Position numbers and translations under genes: made by a program | Shown: positions 1 to 10,490 of the stretch, one piece after another | Layout of the letters: the number at the start of each line of letters is the position of its first letter | Position numbering within the stretch: position 1 is the stretch's first letter | Assembly: GCA_916048095.2 (NCBI GenBank) | Contig: OU696578.1 | Coordinates: 260,501 to 324,500 of the forward strand | Origin: Sacculina carcini | Taxonomy: Eukaryota; Arthropoda; Thecostraca; Sacculinidae | Reading direction: 5' to 3' | Length of the DNA stretch: 64,000 bases | The notes under the pieces: generated by a model | The model's database searches: none | Told to the model about the DNA's origin: nothing | What the model saw: only the letters and a program-made list of their open reading frames with translations

Positions 1-1145
1 ACTTAGGGCATACTTAGGTAACACTTAGGGCACACTTAGGTAACACTTAGGGCACACTTAGGTAACACTTAGGGCACACTTACGTAACACTTAGGTAACA
101 CTTAGGTAACACTTAGGTAACACTTAGGGCACACTTAGGTAACACTTAGGTAACACTTAGGTAACACTTAGGTAACACTTAGGTAACACTTAGGTAACAC
201 TTAGGTAACACTTAGGTAACACTTAGGGTACACTTAGGTAACACTTAGGGCACCCTTAGGTAACACTTAGGGCACACTTAGGTAACACTTGGGGCACACT
301 TAGGTAACACTTAGGGCATACTTAGGTAACACTTAGGGCACACTTAGGTAACACTTAGGGCACACTTAGGGCACACTTAGGTAACACTTAGGGCACACGT
401 AGGTAACACTTAGGGCACACGTAGGTAACACTTAGGGCACACTTAGGTAACACTTAGGGCACACTTAGGTAACACTTAGGTAACACTTAGGGCACACTTA
501 GGTAACACTTAGGGCACACTTAGGTAACACTTAGGGCACACTTAGGTAACACTTAGAGCACACTTAGGTAACACTTAGGGCACACTTAGGTAACACTTAG
601 GTAACACTTAGGGAACACTTAGGTAACACTTAGGTAACACTTAGGTAACACTTAGGTAACACTTAGGTAACACTTAGGTAACACTTAGGTAACACTTAGG
701 GTACACTTAGGTAACACTTAGGTAACACTTAGGTAACACTTAGGTAACACTTAGGTAACACTTAGGTAACACTTAGGGTACACTTAGGTAACACTTAGGG
801 CACACTTAGGTAACACTTAGGGCACACTTAGGTAACACTTAGGGCACACTTAGGGCACACTTAGGTAACACTTAGGGCACACTTAGGTAACACTTAGGGC
901 ACACGTAGGTAACACTTAGGGCACACTTAGGTAACACTTAGGGCACACTTAGGTAACACTTTGGGCACACTTAGGTAACACTTAGGTAACACTTAGGGCA
1001 CACTTAGGTAACACTTAGGGCACACTTAGGGCACACTTAGGTAACACTTAGGGCACACTGAGGTAACACTTAGGGCACACTTAGGTAACACTTAGGGCAC
1101 ACTTAGGTAACACTTAGGTAACACTTAGGGCACACTTGGGTAACA
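1..1145 (+). repeat. Left array, partial higher-order copy
   Basis: This is the incomplete first copy before the first CCTAGGG marker. It carries the TACG marker at 81, a CACCC variant at 251 and a TTGGGG variant at 290, the same series seen again 2971 bp later (3052, 3222). Near 398 it departs from that later copy: it has two CACGTAGG units where the later copy has CACTGAGG near 3369. The 2971-bp spacing, against 2312 bp for the next interval, shows the higher-order unit is not uniform at its left end. Confidence 0.85.
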
Positions 1146-3456
1146 CCTAGGGCACACTTAGGGCTCACTTAGGTAACACTTAGGGCACAATGAGGTAACA
1201 CTTAGGGCACACTTAGGTAACACTTAGGGCACACTTAGGTAACACTTAGGGCACACTTAGGTAACACTTAGGGCACACTTAGGTAACACTTAGGGCACAC
1301 TTAGGTAACACTTAGGGCAAACTTAGGTAACACTTAGGGCACACTTAGGTAACACTTAGGGCACACTTAGGTAACACTTAGGGCACACTTAGGTAACACT
1401 TAGGGCACACTTAGGTAACACTTAGGGCACACTTAGGTAACACTTAGGTAACACTTAGGTAACACTTAGGTAACACTTAGGTAACACTTAGGTAACACTT
1501 AGGGTACACTTAGGTAACACTTAGGTAACACTTAGGTAACACTTAGGTAACACTTAGGTAACACTTAGGGCACACTTAGGTAACACTTAGGGCACACTTA
1601 GGCAACACTTAGGGCATACTTAGGTAACACTTAGGGCACACTTAGGTAACACTTAGGGCACACTTAGGTAACACTTAGGGCACACTTAGGTAACACTTAG
1701 GGCACACTTAGGTAACACTTAGGTAACACTTAGGTAACACTTAGGTAACACTTAGGGTACACTTAGGTAACACTTAGGGCACACTTAGGTAACACTTAGG
1801 GCACACTTAGGTAACACTTAGGGCACACGTAGGTAACACTTAGGGCACACGTAGGTAACACTTAGGGCACACTTAGGTAACACTTAGGGCACACTTAGGT
1901 AACACTTAGGTAACACTTAGGGCACACGTAGGTAACACTTAGGGCACACTTAGGTAACACTTAGGGCACACTTAGGTAACACTTAGGTAACACTTAGGGC
2001 ACACTTAGGTAACACTTAGGGCACACTTAGGTAACACTTAGGGCACACTTAGGTAACACTTAGGGCACACTTAGGTAACACTTAGGGCACACTTAGGTAA
2101 CACTTAGGGCACACTTAGGTAACACTTAGGTAACACTTAGGTAACACTTAGGTAACACTTAGGTAACACTTAGGTAACACTTAGGGCACACTTAGGTAAC
2201 ACTTAGGGCACACTTAGGTAACACTTAGGTAACACTTAGGGCACACTTGGGTAACACCTAGGGCACACTTAGGGCTCACTTAGGTAACACTTAGGGCACA
2301 ATGAGGTAACACTTAGGGCACACTTAGGTAACACTTAGGGCACACTTAGGTAACACTTAGGGCACACTTAGGTAACACTTATGGCACACTTAGGTAACAC
2401 TTAGGGCACACTTAGGTAACACTTAGGGCACACTTAGGGCACACTTAGGTAACACTTAGGGCACACTTAGGTAACACTTAGGGCACACTTAGGTAACACT
2501 TAGGGCACACTTAGGGCACACTTAGGTAACACTTAGGGCACACTTAGGGCACACTTAGGTAACACTTAGGGCACACTGAGGTAACACTTAGGGCACACTT
2601 AGGTAACACTTAGGTAACACTTGGGTAACGCTTAGGTAACACTTAGGTAACACTTAGGTAACACTTAGGTAACACTTAGGTAACACAAAAGGGTACACTT
2701 AGGTACCACTTAGGGCACACTTAGGTAACACTTAGGGCACACTTAGGCAACACTTAGGGCATACTTAGGTAACACTTAGGGCACACTTAGGTAACACTTA
2801 GGGCACACTTAGGTAACACTTAGGGCACACTTAGGTAACACTTAGGGCACACTTAGGTAACACTTAGGTAACACTTAGGTAACACTTAGGTAACACTTAG
2901 GTAACACTTAGGGTACACTTAGGTAACACTTAGGGCACACTTAGGTAACACTTAGGGCACACTTAGGTAACACTTAGGGCATACTTAGGTAACACTTAGG
3001 GCACACTTAGGTAACACTTAGGGCACACTTAGGTAACACTTAGGGCACACTTACGTAACACTTAGGTAACACTTAGGTAACACTTAGGTAACACTTAGGG
3101 CACACTTAGGTAACACTTAGGTAACACTTAGGTAACACTTAGGTAACACTTAGGTAACACTTAGGTAACACTTAGGTAACACTTAGGTAACACTTAGGGT
3201 ACACTTAGGTAACACTTAGGGCACCCTTAGGTAACACTTAGGGCACACTTAGGTAACACTTGGGGCACACTTAGGTAACACTTAGGGCATACTTAGGTAA
3301 CACTTAGGGCACACTTAGGTAACACTTAGGGCACACTTAGGGCACACTTAGGTAACACTTAGGGCACACTGAGGTAACACTTAGGGCACACTTAGGTAAC
3401 ACTTAGGGCACACTTAGGTAACACTTAGGTAACACTTAGGGCACACTTGGGTAACA
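1146..3456 (+). repeat. Left array higher-order repeat, complete copy (2311 bp)
   Basis: This runs from one CCTAGGG marker (1146) to the third (3457) and holds about 210 units. It consists of two related halves, 1111 bp (1146-2256) and 1200 bp (2257-3456), each starting with the CCTAGGG, GGCTCAC and AATGAGG variants. The second half contains the ACAAAAGGG unit (AAAA at 2687) and the TACG variant at 3052. The length is 210 units plus one base, explained by the 12-bp ACAAAAGGG unit. The following copy repeats its private variants, such as GGGCAA at 1315 (again at 3627) and ATGGC at 2381 (again at 4693), each 2312 bp on. Confidence 0.92.
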
Positions 3457-5597
3457 CCTAGGGCACACTTAGGGCTCACTTAGGTAACACTTAGGGCACA
3501 ATGAGGTAACACTTAGGGCACACTTAGGTAACACTTAGGGCACACTTAGGTAACACTTAGGGCACACTTAGGTAACACTTAGGGCACACTTAGGTAACAC
3601 TTAGGGCCACACTTAGGTAACACTTAGGGCAAACTTAGGTAACACTTAGGGCACACTTAGGTAACACTTAGGGCACACTTAGGTAACACTTAGGGCACAC
3701 TTAGGTAACACTTAGGGCACACTTAGGTAACACTTAGGGCACACTTAGGTAACACTTAGGTAACACTTAGGTAACACTTAGGTAACACTTAGGTAACACT
3801 TAGGTAACACTTAGGGTACACTTAGGTAACACTTAGGTAACACTTAGGTAACACTTAGGTAACACTTAGGTAACACTTAGGGCACACTTAGGTAACACTT
3901 AGGGCACACTTAGGCAACACTTAGGGCATACTTAGGTAACACTTAGGGCACACTTAGGTAACACTTAGGGCACACTTAGGTAACACTTAGGGCACACTTA
4001 GGTAACACTTAGGGCACACTTAGGTAACACTTAGGTAACACTTAGGTAACACTTAGGTAACACTTAGGGTACACTTAGGTAACACTTAGGGCACACTTAG
4101 GTAACACTTAGGGCACACTTAGGTAACACTTAGGGCACACGTAGGTAACACTTAGGGCACACGTAGGTAACACTTAGGGCACACTTAGGTAACACTTAGG
4201 GCACACTTAGGTAACACTTAGGTAACACTTAGGGCACACGTAGGTAACACTTAGGGCACACTTAGGTAACACTTAGGGCACACTTAGGTAACACTTAGGT
4301 AACACTTAGGGCACACTTAGGTAACACTTAGGGCACACTTAGGTAACACTTAGGGCACACTTAGGTAACACTTAGGGCACACTTAGGTAACACTTAGGGC
4401 ACACTTAGGTAACACTTAGGGCACACTTAGGTAACACTTAGGTAACACTTAGGTAACACTTAGGTAACACTTAGGTAACACTTAGGTAACACTTAGGGCA
4501 CACTTAGGTAACACTTAGGGCACACTTAGGTAACACTTAGGTAACACTTAGGGCACACTTGGGTAACACCTAGGGCACACTTAGGGCTCACTTAGGTAAC
4601 ACTTAGGGCACAATGAGGTAACACTTAGGGCACACTTAGGTAACACTTAGGGCACACTTAGGTAACACTTAGGGCACACTTAGGTAACACTTATGGCACA
4701 CTTAGGTAACACTTAGGGCACACTTAGGTAACACTTAGGGCACACTTAGGGCACACTTAGGTAACACTTAGGGCACACTTAGGTAACACTTAGGGCACAC
4801 TTAGGTAACACTTAGGGCACACTTAGGGCACACTTAGGTAACACTTAGGGCACACTTAGGGCACACTTAGGTAACACTTAGGGCACACTGAGGTAACACT
4901 TAGGGCACACTTAGGTAACACTTAGGTAACACTTGGGTAACGCTTAGGTAACACTTAGGTAACACTTAGGTAACACTTAGGTAACACTTAGGTAACACAA
5001 AAGGGTACACTTAGGTACCACTTAGGGCACACTTAGGTAACACTTAGGGCACACTTAGGCAACACTTAGGGCATACTTAGGTAACACTTAGGGCACACTT
5101 AGGTAACACTTAGGGCACACTTAGGTAACACTTAGGGCACACTTAGGTAACACTTAGGGCACACTTAGGTAACACTTAGGTAACACTTAGGTAACACTTA
5201 GGTAACACTTAGGTAACACTTAGGGTACACTTAGGTAACACTTAGGGCACACTTAGGTAACACTTAGGGCACACTTAGGTAACACTTAGGGCATACTTAG
5301 GTAACACTTAGGGCACACTTAGGTAACACTTAGGGCACACTTAGGTAACACTTAGGGCACACTTACGTAACACTTAGGTAACACTTAGGTAACACTTAGG
5401 TAACACTTAGGGCACACTTAGGTAACACTTAGGTAACACTTAGGTAACACTTAGGTAACACTTAGGTAACACTTAGGTAACACTTAGGTAACACTTAGGT
5501 AACACTTAGGGTACACTTAGGTAACACTTAGGGCACCCTTAGGTAACACTTAGGGCACACTTAGGTAACACTTGGGGCACACTTAGGTAACACTTAG
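3457..5597 (+). repeat. Left array higher-order repeat, copy cut by the gap
   Basis: This is the second copy of the 2.31-kb higher-order repeat, present for 2141 bp before the N run. Its marker series matches the first copy with an offset of 2312 (one base more than 2311, due to a 12-bp GGGCCAC unit near 3605). Matched markers are CCTAGGG at 4569, ACAAAAGGG at 4999 and TACG at 5364. Nothing unusual marks the last units before the gap; the array simply stops in mid-unit. Confidence 0.9.
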
Positions 5598-5797
5598 NNN
5601 NNNNNNNNNNNNNNNNNNNNNNNNNNNNNNNNNNNNNNNNNNNNNNNNNNNNNNNNNNNNNNNNNNNNNNNNNNNNNNNNNNNNNNNNNNNNNNNNNNNN
5701 NNNNNNNNNNNNNNNNNNNNNNNNNNNNNNNNNNNNNNNNNNNNNNNNNNNNNNNNNNNNNNNNNNNNNNNNNNNNNNNNNNNNNNNNNNNNNNNNN
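5598..5797. other. Assembly gap, 200 N
   Basis: Exactly 200 undetermined bases. A round length like this is normally a placeholder put in by scaffolding software, so the true distance is unknown and may be much larger. Satellite orientation reverses across it: ACTTAGG on the + strand to the left, on the - strand to the right. Because both flanks are long near-identical repeats, the order and orientation of the two contigs here are weakly supported by sequence alone. Confidence 0.97.
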
Positions 5798-5875
5798 TGT
5801 GCCCTAAGTGTTACCTAAGTGTTACCTAAGTGTTACCTAAGTGTTACCTAAGTGTTACCTAAGTGTTACCTAAGT

Positions 5876-5885
5876 TTACCTAAGT
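5876..5885 (-). repeat. 10-bp short unit (first of many)
   Basis: TTACCTAAGT lacks the leading G of the 11-bp form, shifting the register by one base. It follows a run of TA-form units and precedes a CCC variant unit. It recurs about twice in most cycles, for example starting at 7975, and explains why cycle lengths fall 1 to 4 bp short of multiples of 11 (1945 = 177x11-2; 2604 = 237x11-3; 3329 = 303x11-4). Doubled short units occur near 18379, 55057 and 58028. Confidence 0.95.
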
Positions 5886-5891
5886 GTTACC

Positions 5892-5897
5892 CACGTG
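5892..5897. other. CACGTG palindrome in a variant unit
   Basis: This hexamer is made by the variant unit GTTACCCACGT followed by G. It has the form of an E-box, the site class bound by basic helix-loop-helix proteins. It recurs in ordered places in the right array, for example 6222-6227 and 6958-6963. The common unit forms contain no CpG, so these sites carry most CpGs of the array. Whether anything binds is unknown. Confidence 0.45.
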
Positions 5898-6446
5898 TGC
5901 CCTAAGTGTTACCTAAGTGTGCCCTAAGTGTTACCTAAGTGTGCCCTAAGTGTTACCTAAGTGTGCCCTAAGTGTTACCTAAGTGTGCCCTAAGTGTTAC
6001 CTAAGTGTGCCCTAAGTGTTACCTAAGTGTTACCTAAGTGTGCCCTAAGTGTGCCCTAAGTGTGCCCTAAGTGTTACCTAAGTGTGCCCTAAGTGTTACC
6101 TAAGTGTGCCCTAAGTGTTTCCTAAGTGTGCCCTAAGTGTTACCTAAGTGTACCCTAAGTGTTACCTAAGTGTTACCTAAGTGTTACCTAAGTGTTACCC
6201 AAGTGTTACCTAAGTGTTACCCACGTGTTACCTAAGTGTGCCCTAAGTGTTACCTAAGTGTGCCCTAAGTGTTACCTAAGTGTGCCCTAAGTGTTACCTA
6301 AGTGTGCCCTAAGTGTTACCTAAGTGTTACCTAATTGTTACCTAAGTGTTACCTAAGTGTGCCCTAAGTGTTACCTAAGTGTGCCCTAAGTGTTACCTAA
6401 GTGTGCCCTAAGTGTTACCTAAGTGTGCCCTAAGTGTTACCTAAGT

Positions 6447-8545
6447 GTGATCTAAGTGTTACCTAAGTGTGCCCTAACTGTTACCTAAGTGTGCCCTAAG
6501 TGTTACCTAAGTGTGCCCTAAGTGTTACCTAAGTGTTACCTAAGTGTTACCTAAGTGTTACCTAAGTGTGCCCTAAGTGTTACCTAAGTGTTACCTAAGT
6601 ATGCCCTAAGTGTTACCTAAGTGTTACCTAAGTGTGCCCTAAGTGTTACCTAAGTGTGCCCTAAGTGTTACCTAAGTGTGCCCTAAGTGTTACCTAAGTG
6701 TTACCTAAGTGTTACCTAAGTGTTACCTAAGTGTTACCTAAGTGTTACCTAAGTGTTACCTAAGTTTACCTAAGTGTTACCCAAGTGTGCCCTAAGTGTT
6801 ACCTAAGTGTGCCCTAAGTGTTACCTAAGTGTGCCCTAAGTGTTACCTAAGTGTGCCCTAAGTGTTACCTAAGTGTGCCCTAAGTGTTACCTAAGTGTTA
6901 CCTAAGTGTTACCTAAGTGTTACCTAAGTGTTACCCAAGTGTTACTTAAGTGTTACCCACGTGTTACCTAAGTGTGCCCTAAGTGTTACCTAAGTGTGCC
7001 CTAAGTGTTACCTAAGTGTGCCCTAAGTGTTACCTAAGTGTTACCTAAGTTTTACCTAAGTGTTACCTAAGTGTGCCCTAAGTGTTACCTAAGTGTGCCC
7101 TAAGTGTTAACTAAGTGTGCCCTAAGTGTTACCTAAGTGTGCCCTAAGTGTTACCTAAGTGTTACCTAAGTGTTACCTAAGTGTTACCTAAGTGTTACCT
7201 AAGTGTTACCTAAGTGTGCCCTAAGTGTTACCCAAGTGTGCCCTAAGTGTTACCTAAGTGTGCCCTAAGTGTTACCTAAGTGTTACCTAAGTGTGCCCTA
7301 AGTGTGCCCTAAGTTTGCCCTAAGTGTTACCTAAGTGTGCCCTAAGTGTTACCTAAGTGTGCCCTAAGTGTTTCCTAAGTGTGCCCTAAGTGTTACCTAA
7401 GTGTACCCTAAGTGTTACCTAAGTGTTACCTAAGTGTTACCTAAGTGTTACCTAAGTGTTACCCAAGTGTTACCTAAGTGTTACCCACGTGTTACCTAAG
7501 TGTGCCCTAAATGTTACCTAAGTGTTACCTAAGTGTTACCTAAGTGTTACCTAAGTGTGCCCTAAGTGTTACCTAAGTATGCCCTAAGTGTTACCTAAGT
7601 GTGCCCTAAGTGTTACCTAAGTGTGCCCTAAATGTTACCTAAGTGTGCCCTAAGTGTTACCTAAGTGTGTCCTAAGTGTTTCCCAAGTGTGCCCTAAGTG
7701 TTACCTAAGTGTACCCTAAGTGTTACCTAAGTGTTACCTAAGTGTTACCTAAGTGTTACCTAAGTGTACCCTAAGTGTTACCTAAGTGTGCCCTAAGTGT
7801 TACCTAAGTGTTACCTAAGTGTTACCTAAGTGTGCCCTAAGTGTTACCTAAGTGTGCCCTAAGTGTTACCTAAGTGTGCCCTAAGTGTTACCTAAGTGTG
7901 CCCTAAGTGTTACCTAAGTGTTACCTAAGTGTTACCTAAGTGTTACCTAAGTGTTACCTAAGTGTTACCTAAGTTTACCTAAGTGTTACCCACGTGTGCC
8001 CTAAGTGTTACCTAAGTGTGCCCTAAGTGTTACCTAAGTGTGCCCTAAGTGTTACCTAAGTGTGCCCTAAGTGTTACCTAAGTGTGCCCTAAGTGTTACC
8101 TAAGTGTGCCCTAAGTGTTACCTAAGTGTTACCTAAGTGTGCCCTAAGTGTGCCCTAAGTGTGCCCTAAGTGTTACCTAAGTGTGCCCTAAGTGTTACCT
8201 AAGTGTGCCCTAAGTGTTTCCTAAGTGTGCCCTAAGTGTTACCTGAGTGTACCCTAAGTGTTACCTAAGTGTTACCTAAGTGTTACCTAAGTGTTACCCA
8301 AGTGTTACCTAAGTGTTACCCACGTGTTACCTAAGTGTGCCCTAAGTGTTACCTAAGTGTGCCCTAAGTGTTACCTAAGTGTGCCCTAAGTGTTACCTAA
8401 GTGTGCCCTAAGTGTTACCTAAGTGTTACCTAATTGTTACCTAAGTGTTACCTAAGTGTGCCCTAAGTGTTACCTAAGTGTGCCCTAAGTGTTACCTAAG
8501 TGTGCCCTAAGTGTTACCTAAGTGTGCCCTAAGTGTTACCTAAGT
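6447..8545 (-). repeat. Right array cycle, 2099 bp (type T1)
   Basis: Marker D to marker D. The order is D, CCTAACTG, an AGTATGCCC variant at +151, a short unit with CCCAAG, TTACTTAAG with CCCACG, TTTT at +603 (7050), GTTAACT, then a direct step to the CCCAAGTGTGCCC and GTTTGCCC block without the CGAAG unit. It continues with TTTCCT, CCTAAATG, GTGTCCT, a short unit at 7975, the triple GC run and CCTAATTG. The same path is used in 33159-35246, which is one unit shorter. Confidence 0.9.
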
Positions 8546-10490
8546 GTGATCTAAGTGTTACCTAAGTGTGCCCTAACTGTTACCTAAGTGTGCCCTAAGT
8601 GTTACCTAAGTGTGCCCTAAGTGTTACCTAAGTGTTACCTAAGTGTTACCTAAGTGTTACCTAAGTGTGCCCTAAGTGTTACCTAAGTGTTACCTAAGTA
8701 TGCCCTAAGTGTTACCTAAGTGTTACCTAAGTGTGCCCTAAGTGTTACCTAAGTGTGCCCTAAGTGTTACCTAAGTGTGCCCTAAGTGTTACCTAAGTGT
8801 TACCTAAGTGTTACCTAAGTGTTACCTAAGTGTTACCTAAGTGTTACCTAAGTGTTACCTAAGTTTACCTAAGTGTTACCCAAGTGTGCCCTAAGTGTTA
8901 CCTAAGTGTGCCCTAAGTGTTACCTAAGTGTGCCCTAAGTGTTACCTAAGTGTGCCCTAAGTGTTACCTAAGTGTGCCCTAAGTGTTACCTAAGTGTTAC
9001 CTAAGTGTTACCTAAGTGTTACCTAAGTGTTACCCAAGTGTTACTTAAGTGTTACCCACGTGTTACCTAAGTGTGCCCTAAGTGTTACCTAAGTGTGCCC
9101 TAAGTGTTACCTAAGTGTGCCCTAAGTGTTACCTAAGTGTGCCCTAAGTGTTACCTAAGTGTGCCCTAAGTGTTACCCAAGTGTGCCCTAAGTGTTACCT
9201 AAGTGTGCCCTAAGTGTTACCTAAGTGTTACCTAAGTGTGCCCTAAGTGTGCCCTAAGTTTGCCCTAAGTGTTACCTAAGTGTGCCCTAAGTGTTACCTA
9301 AGTGTGCCCTAAGTGTTTCCTAAGTGTGCCCTAAGTGTTACCTAAGTGTACCCTAAGTGTTACCTAAGTGTTACCTAAGTGTTACCTAAGTGTTACCTAA
9401 GTGTTACCCAAGTGTTACCTAAGTGTTACCCACGTGTTACCTAAGTGTGCCCTAAATGTTACCTAAGTGTTACCTAAGTGTTACCTAAGTGTTACCTAAG
9501 TGTGCCCTAAGTGTTACCTAAGTATGCCCTAAGTGTTACCTAAGTGTGCCCTAAGTGTTACCTAAGTGTGCCCTAAATGTTACCTAAGTGTGCCCTAAGT
9601 GTTACCTAAGTGTGTCCTAAGTGTTTCCCAAGTGTGCCCTAAGTGTTACCTAAGTGTACCCTAAGTGTTACCTAAGTGTTACCTAAGTGTTACCTAAGTG
9701 TTACCTAAGTGTACCCTAAGTGTTACCTAAGTGTGCCCTAAGTGTTACCTAAGTGTTACCTAAGTGTTACCTAAGTGTGCCCTAAGTGTTACCTAAGTGT
9801 GCCCTAAGTGTTACCTAAGTGTGCCCTAAGTGTTACCTAAGTGTGCCCTAAGTGTTACCTAAGTGTTACCTAAGTGTTACCTAAGTGTTACCTAAGTGTT
9901 ACCTAAGTGTTACCTAAGTTTACCTAAGTGTTACCCACGTGTGCCCTAAGTGTTACCTAAGTGTGCCCTAAGTGTTACCTAAGTGTGCCCTAAGTGTTAC
10001 CTAAGTGTGCCCTAAGTGTTACCTAAGTGTGCCCTAAGTGTTACCTAAGTGTGCCCTAAGTGTTACCTAAGTGTTACCTAAGTGTGCCCTAAGTGTGCCC
10101 TAAGTGTGCCCTAAGTGTTACCTAAGTGTGCCCTAAGTGTTACCTAAGTGTGCCCTAAGTGTTTCCTAAGTGTGCCCTAAGTGTTACCTGAGTGTACCCT
10201 AAGTGTTACCTAAGTGTTACCTAAGTGTTACCTAAGTGTTACCCAAGTGTTACCTAAGTGTTACCCACGTGTTACCTAAGTGTGCCCTAAGTGTTACCTA
10301 AGTGTGCCCTAAGTGTTACCTAAGTGTGCCCTAAGTGTTACCTAAGTGTGCCCTAAGTGTTACCTAAGTGTTACCTAATTGTTACCTAAGTGTTACCTAA
10401 GTGTGCCCTAAGTGTTACCTAAGTGTGCCCTAAGTGTTACCTAAGTGTGCCCTAAGTGTTACCTAAGTGTGCCCTAAGTGTTACCTAAGT
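8546..10490 (-). repeat. Right array cycle, 1945 bp (type T2)
   Basis: After D the AGTATGCCC variant lies at +151 and TTACTTAAG at +495, as in other cycles. The TTTT/GTTAACT/CGAAG block is then skipped, and the array goes straight to CCCAAGTGTGCCC and GTTTGCCC. The 1945-bp length (177 units with two short units) and the marker offsets are identical in 25204-27148 and 38291-40235. Confidence 0.93.

Larger units (their letters stand above)
1..5597 (+). repeat. Left satellite array, 11-bp unit, ACTTAGG on + strand
   Basis: About 509 head-to-tail copies of an 11-bp unit, with no other sequence. The two main forms are ACTTAGGTAAC and ACTTAGGGCAC, which differ only at unit positions 8-9. The forms often alternate as 22-bp dimers, with runs of up to about 8 TA-form units. 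Rarer forms have GT, CA or GA at positions 8-9. Marker variants include ACTTACGTAAC (81, 3052 and 5364 mark its TACG), CACGTAGG (near 398, 419, 1819, 1840), a CCTAGGG/GGCTCAC/AATGAGG cluster, and one ACAAAAGGG unit per 2.31 kb. Two 12-bp units are seen (the ACAAAAGGG unit and a GGGCCAC unit near 3605). TAG occurs in nearly every unit and the unit is not a multiple of 3, so no frame stays open beyond about 10 codons. The array begins before base 1 and stops at the gap. Its function is unknown. Confidence 0.98.
5798..6446 (-). repeat. Right array, partial cycle after the gap
   Basis: This is the end of a cycle truncated by the gap. After six TA-form units it has a 10-bp short unit (5876-5885), the CCCACGT unit (5886-5896), a run of three GC-form units (6040-6072), a TTTCCT variant, a TACCC unit reached through CCTAAG rather than CCTGAG, the CCCAAG/CCCACG pair and a CCTAATTG variant. 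It ends at the first marker D at 6447. From short unit to D is 571 bp; the same spacing, 7975 to 8546, is seen in the next cycle. Confidence 0.9.

Noticed and set aside
2680-2700. Insertion at the ACAAAAGGG unit of the left arm
   Set aside because: It is a 12-bp variant unit repeated 2312 bp later with the rest of the higher-order copy, so it is an inherited variant, not a mobile insertion.
1-5597. CRISPR array
   Set aside because: The repeat is 11 bp and contiguous, with no unique spacers; variants are point changes within units. No cas-like gene is present or possible here.
5598-5797. A real 200-bp spacer of known size
   Set aside because: The run is exactly 200 N, a standard placeholder; the true length and content are unknown.
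5300-6300. Large inverted repeat or hairpin centred on the gap
   Set aside because: The arms share only the basic units. Their rare variants and higher-order periods differ, so they are not mirror copies and pairing beyond the monomer level would be imperfect.
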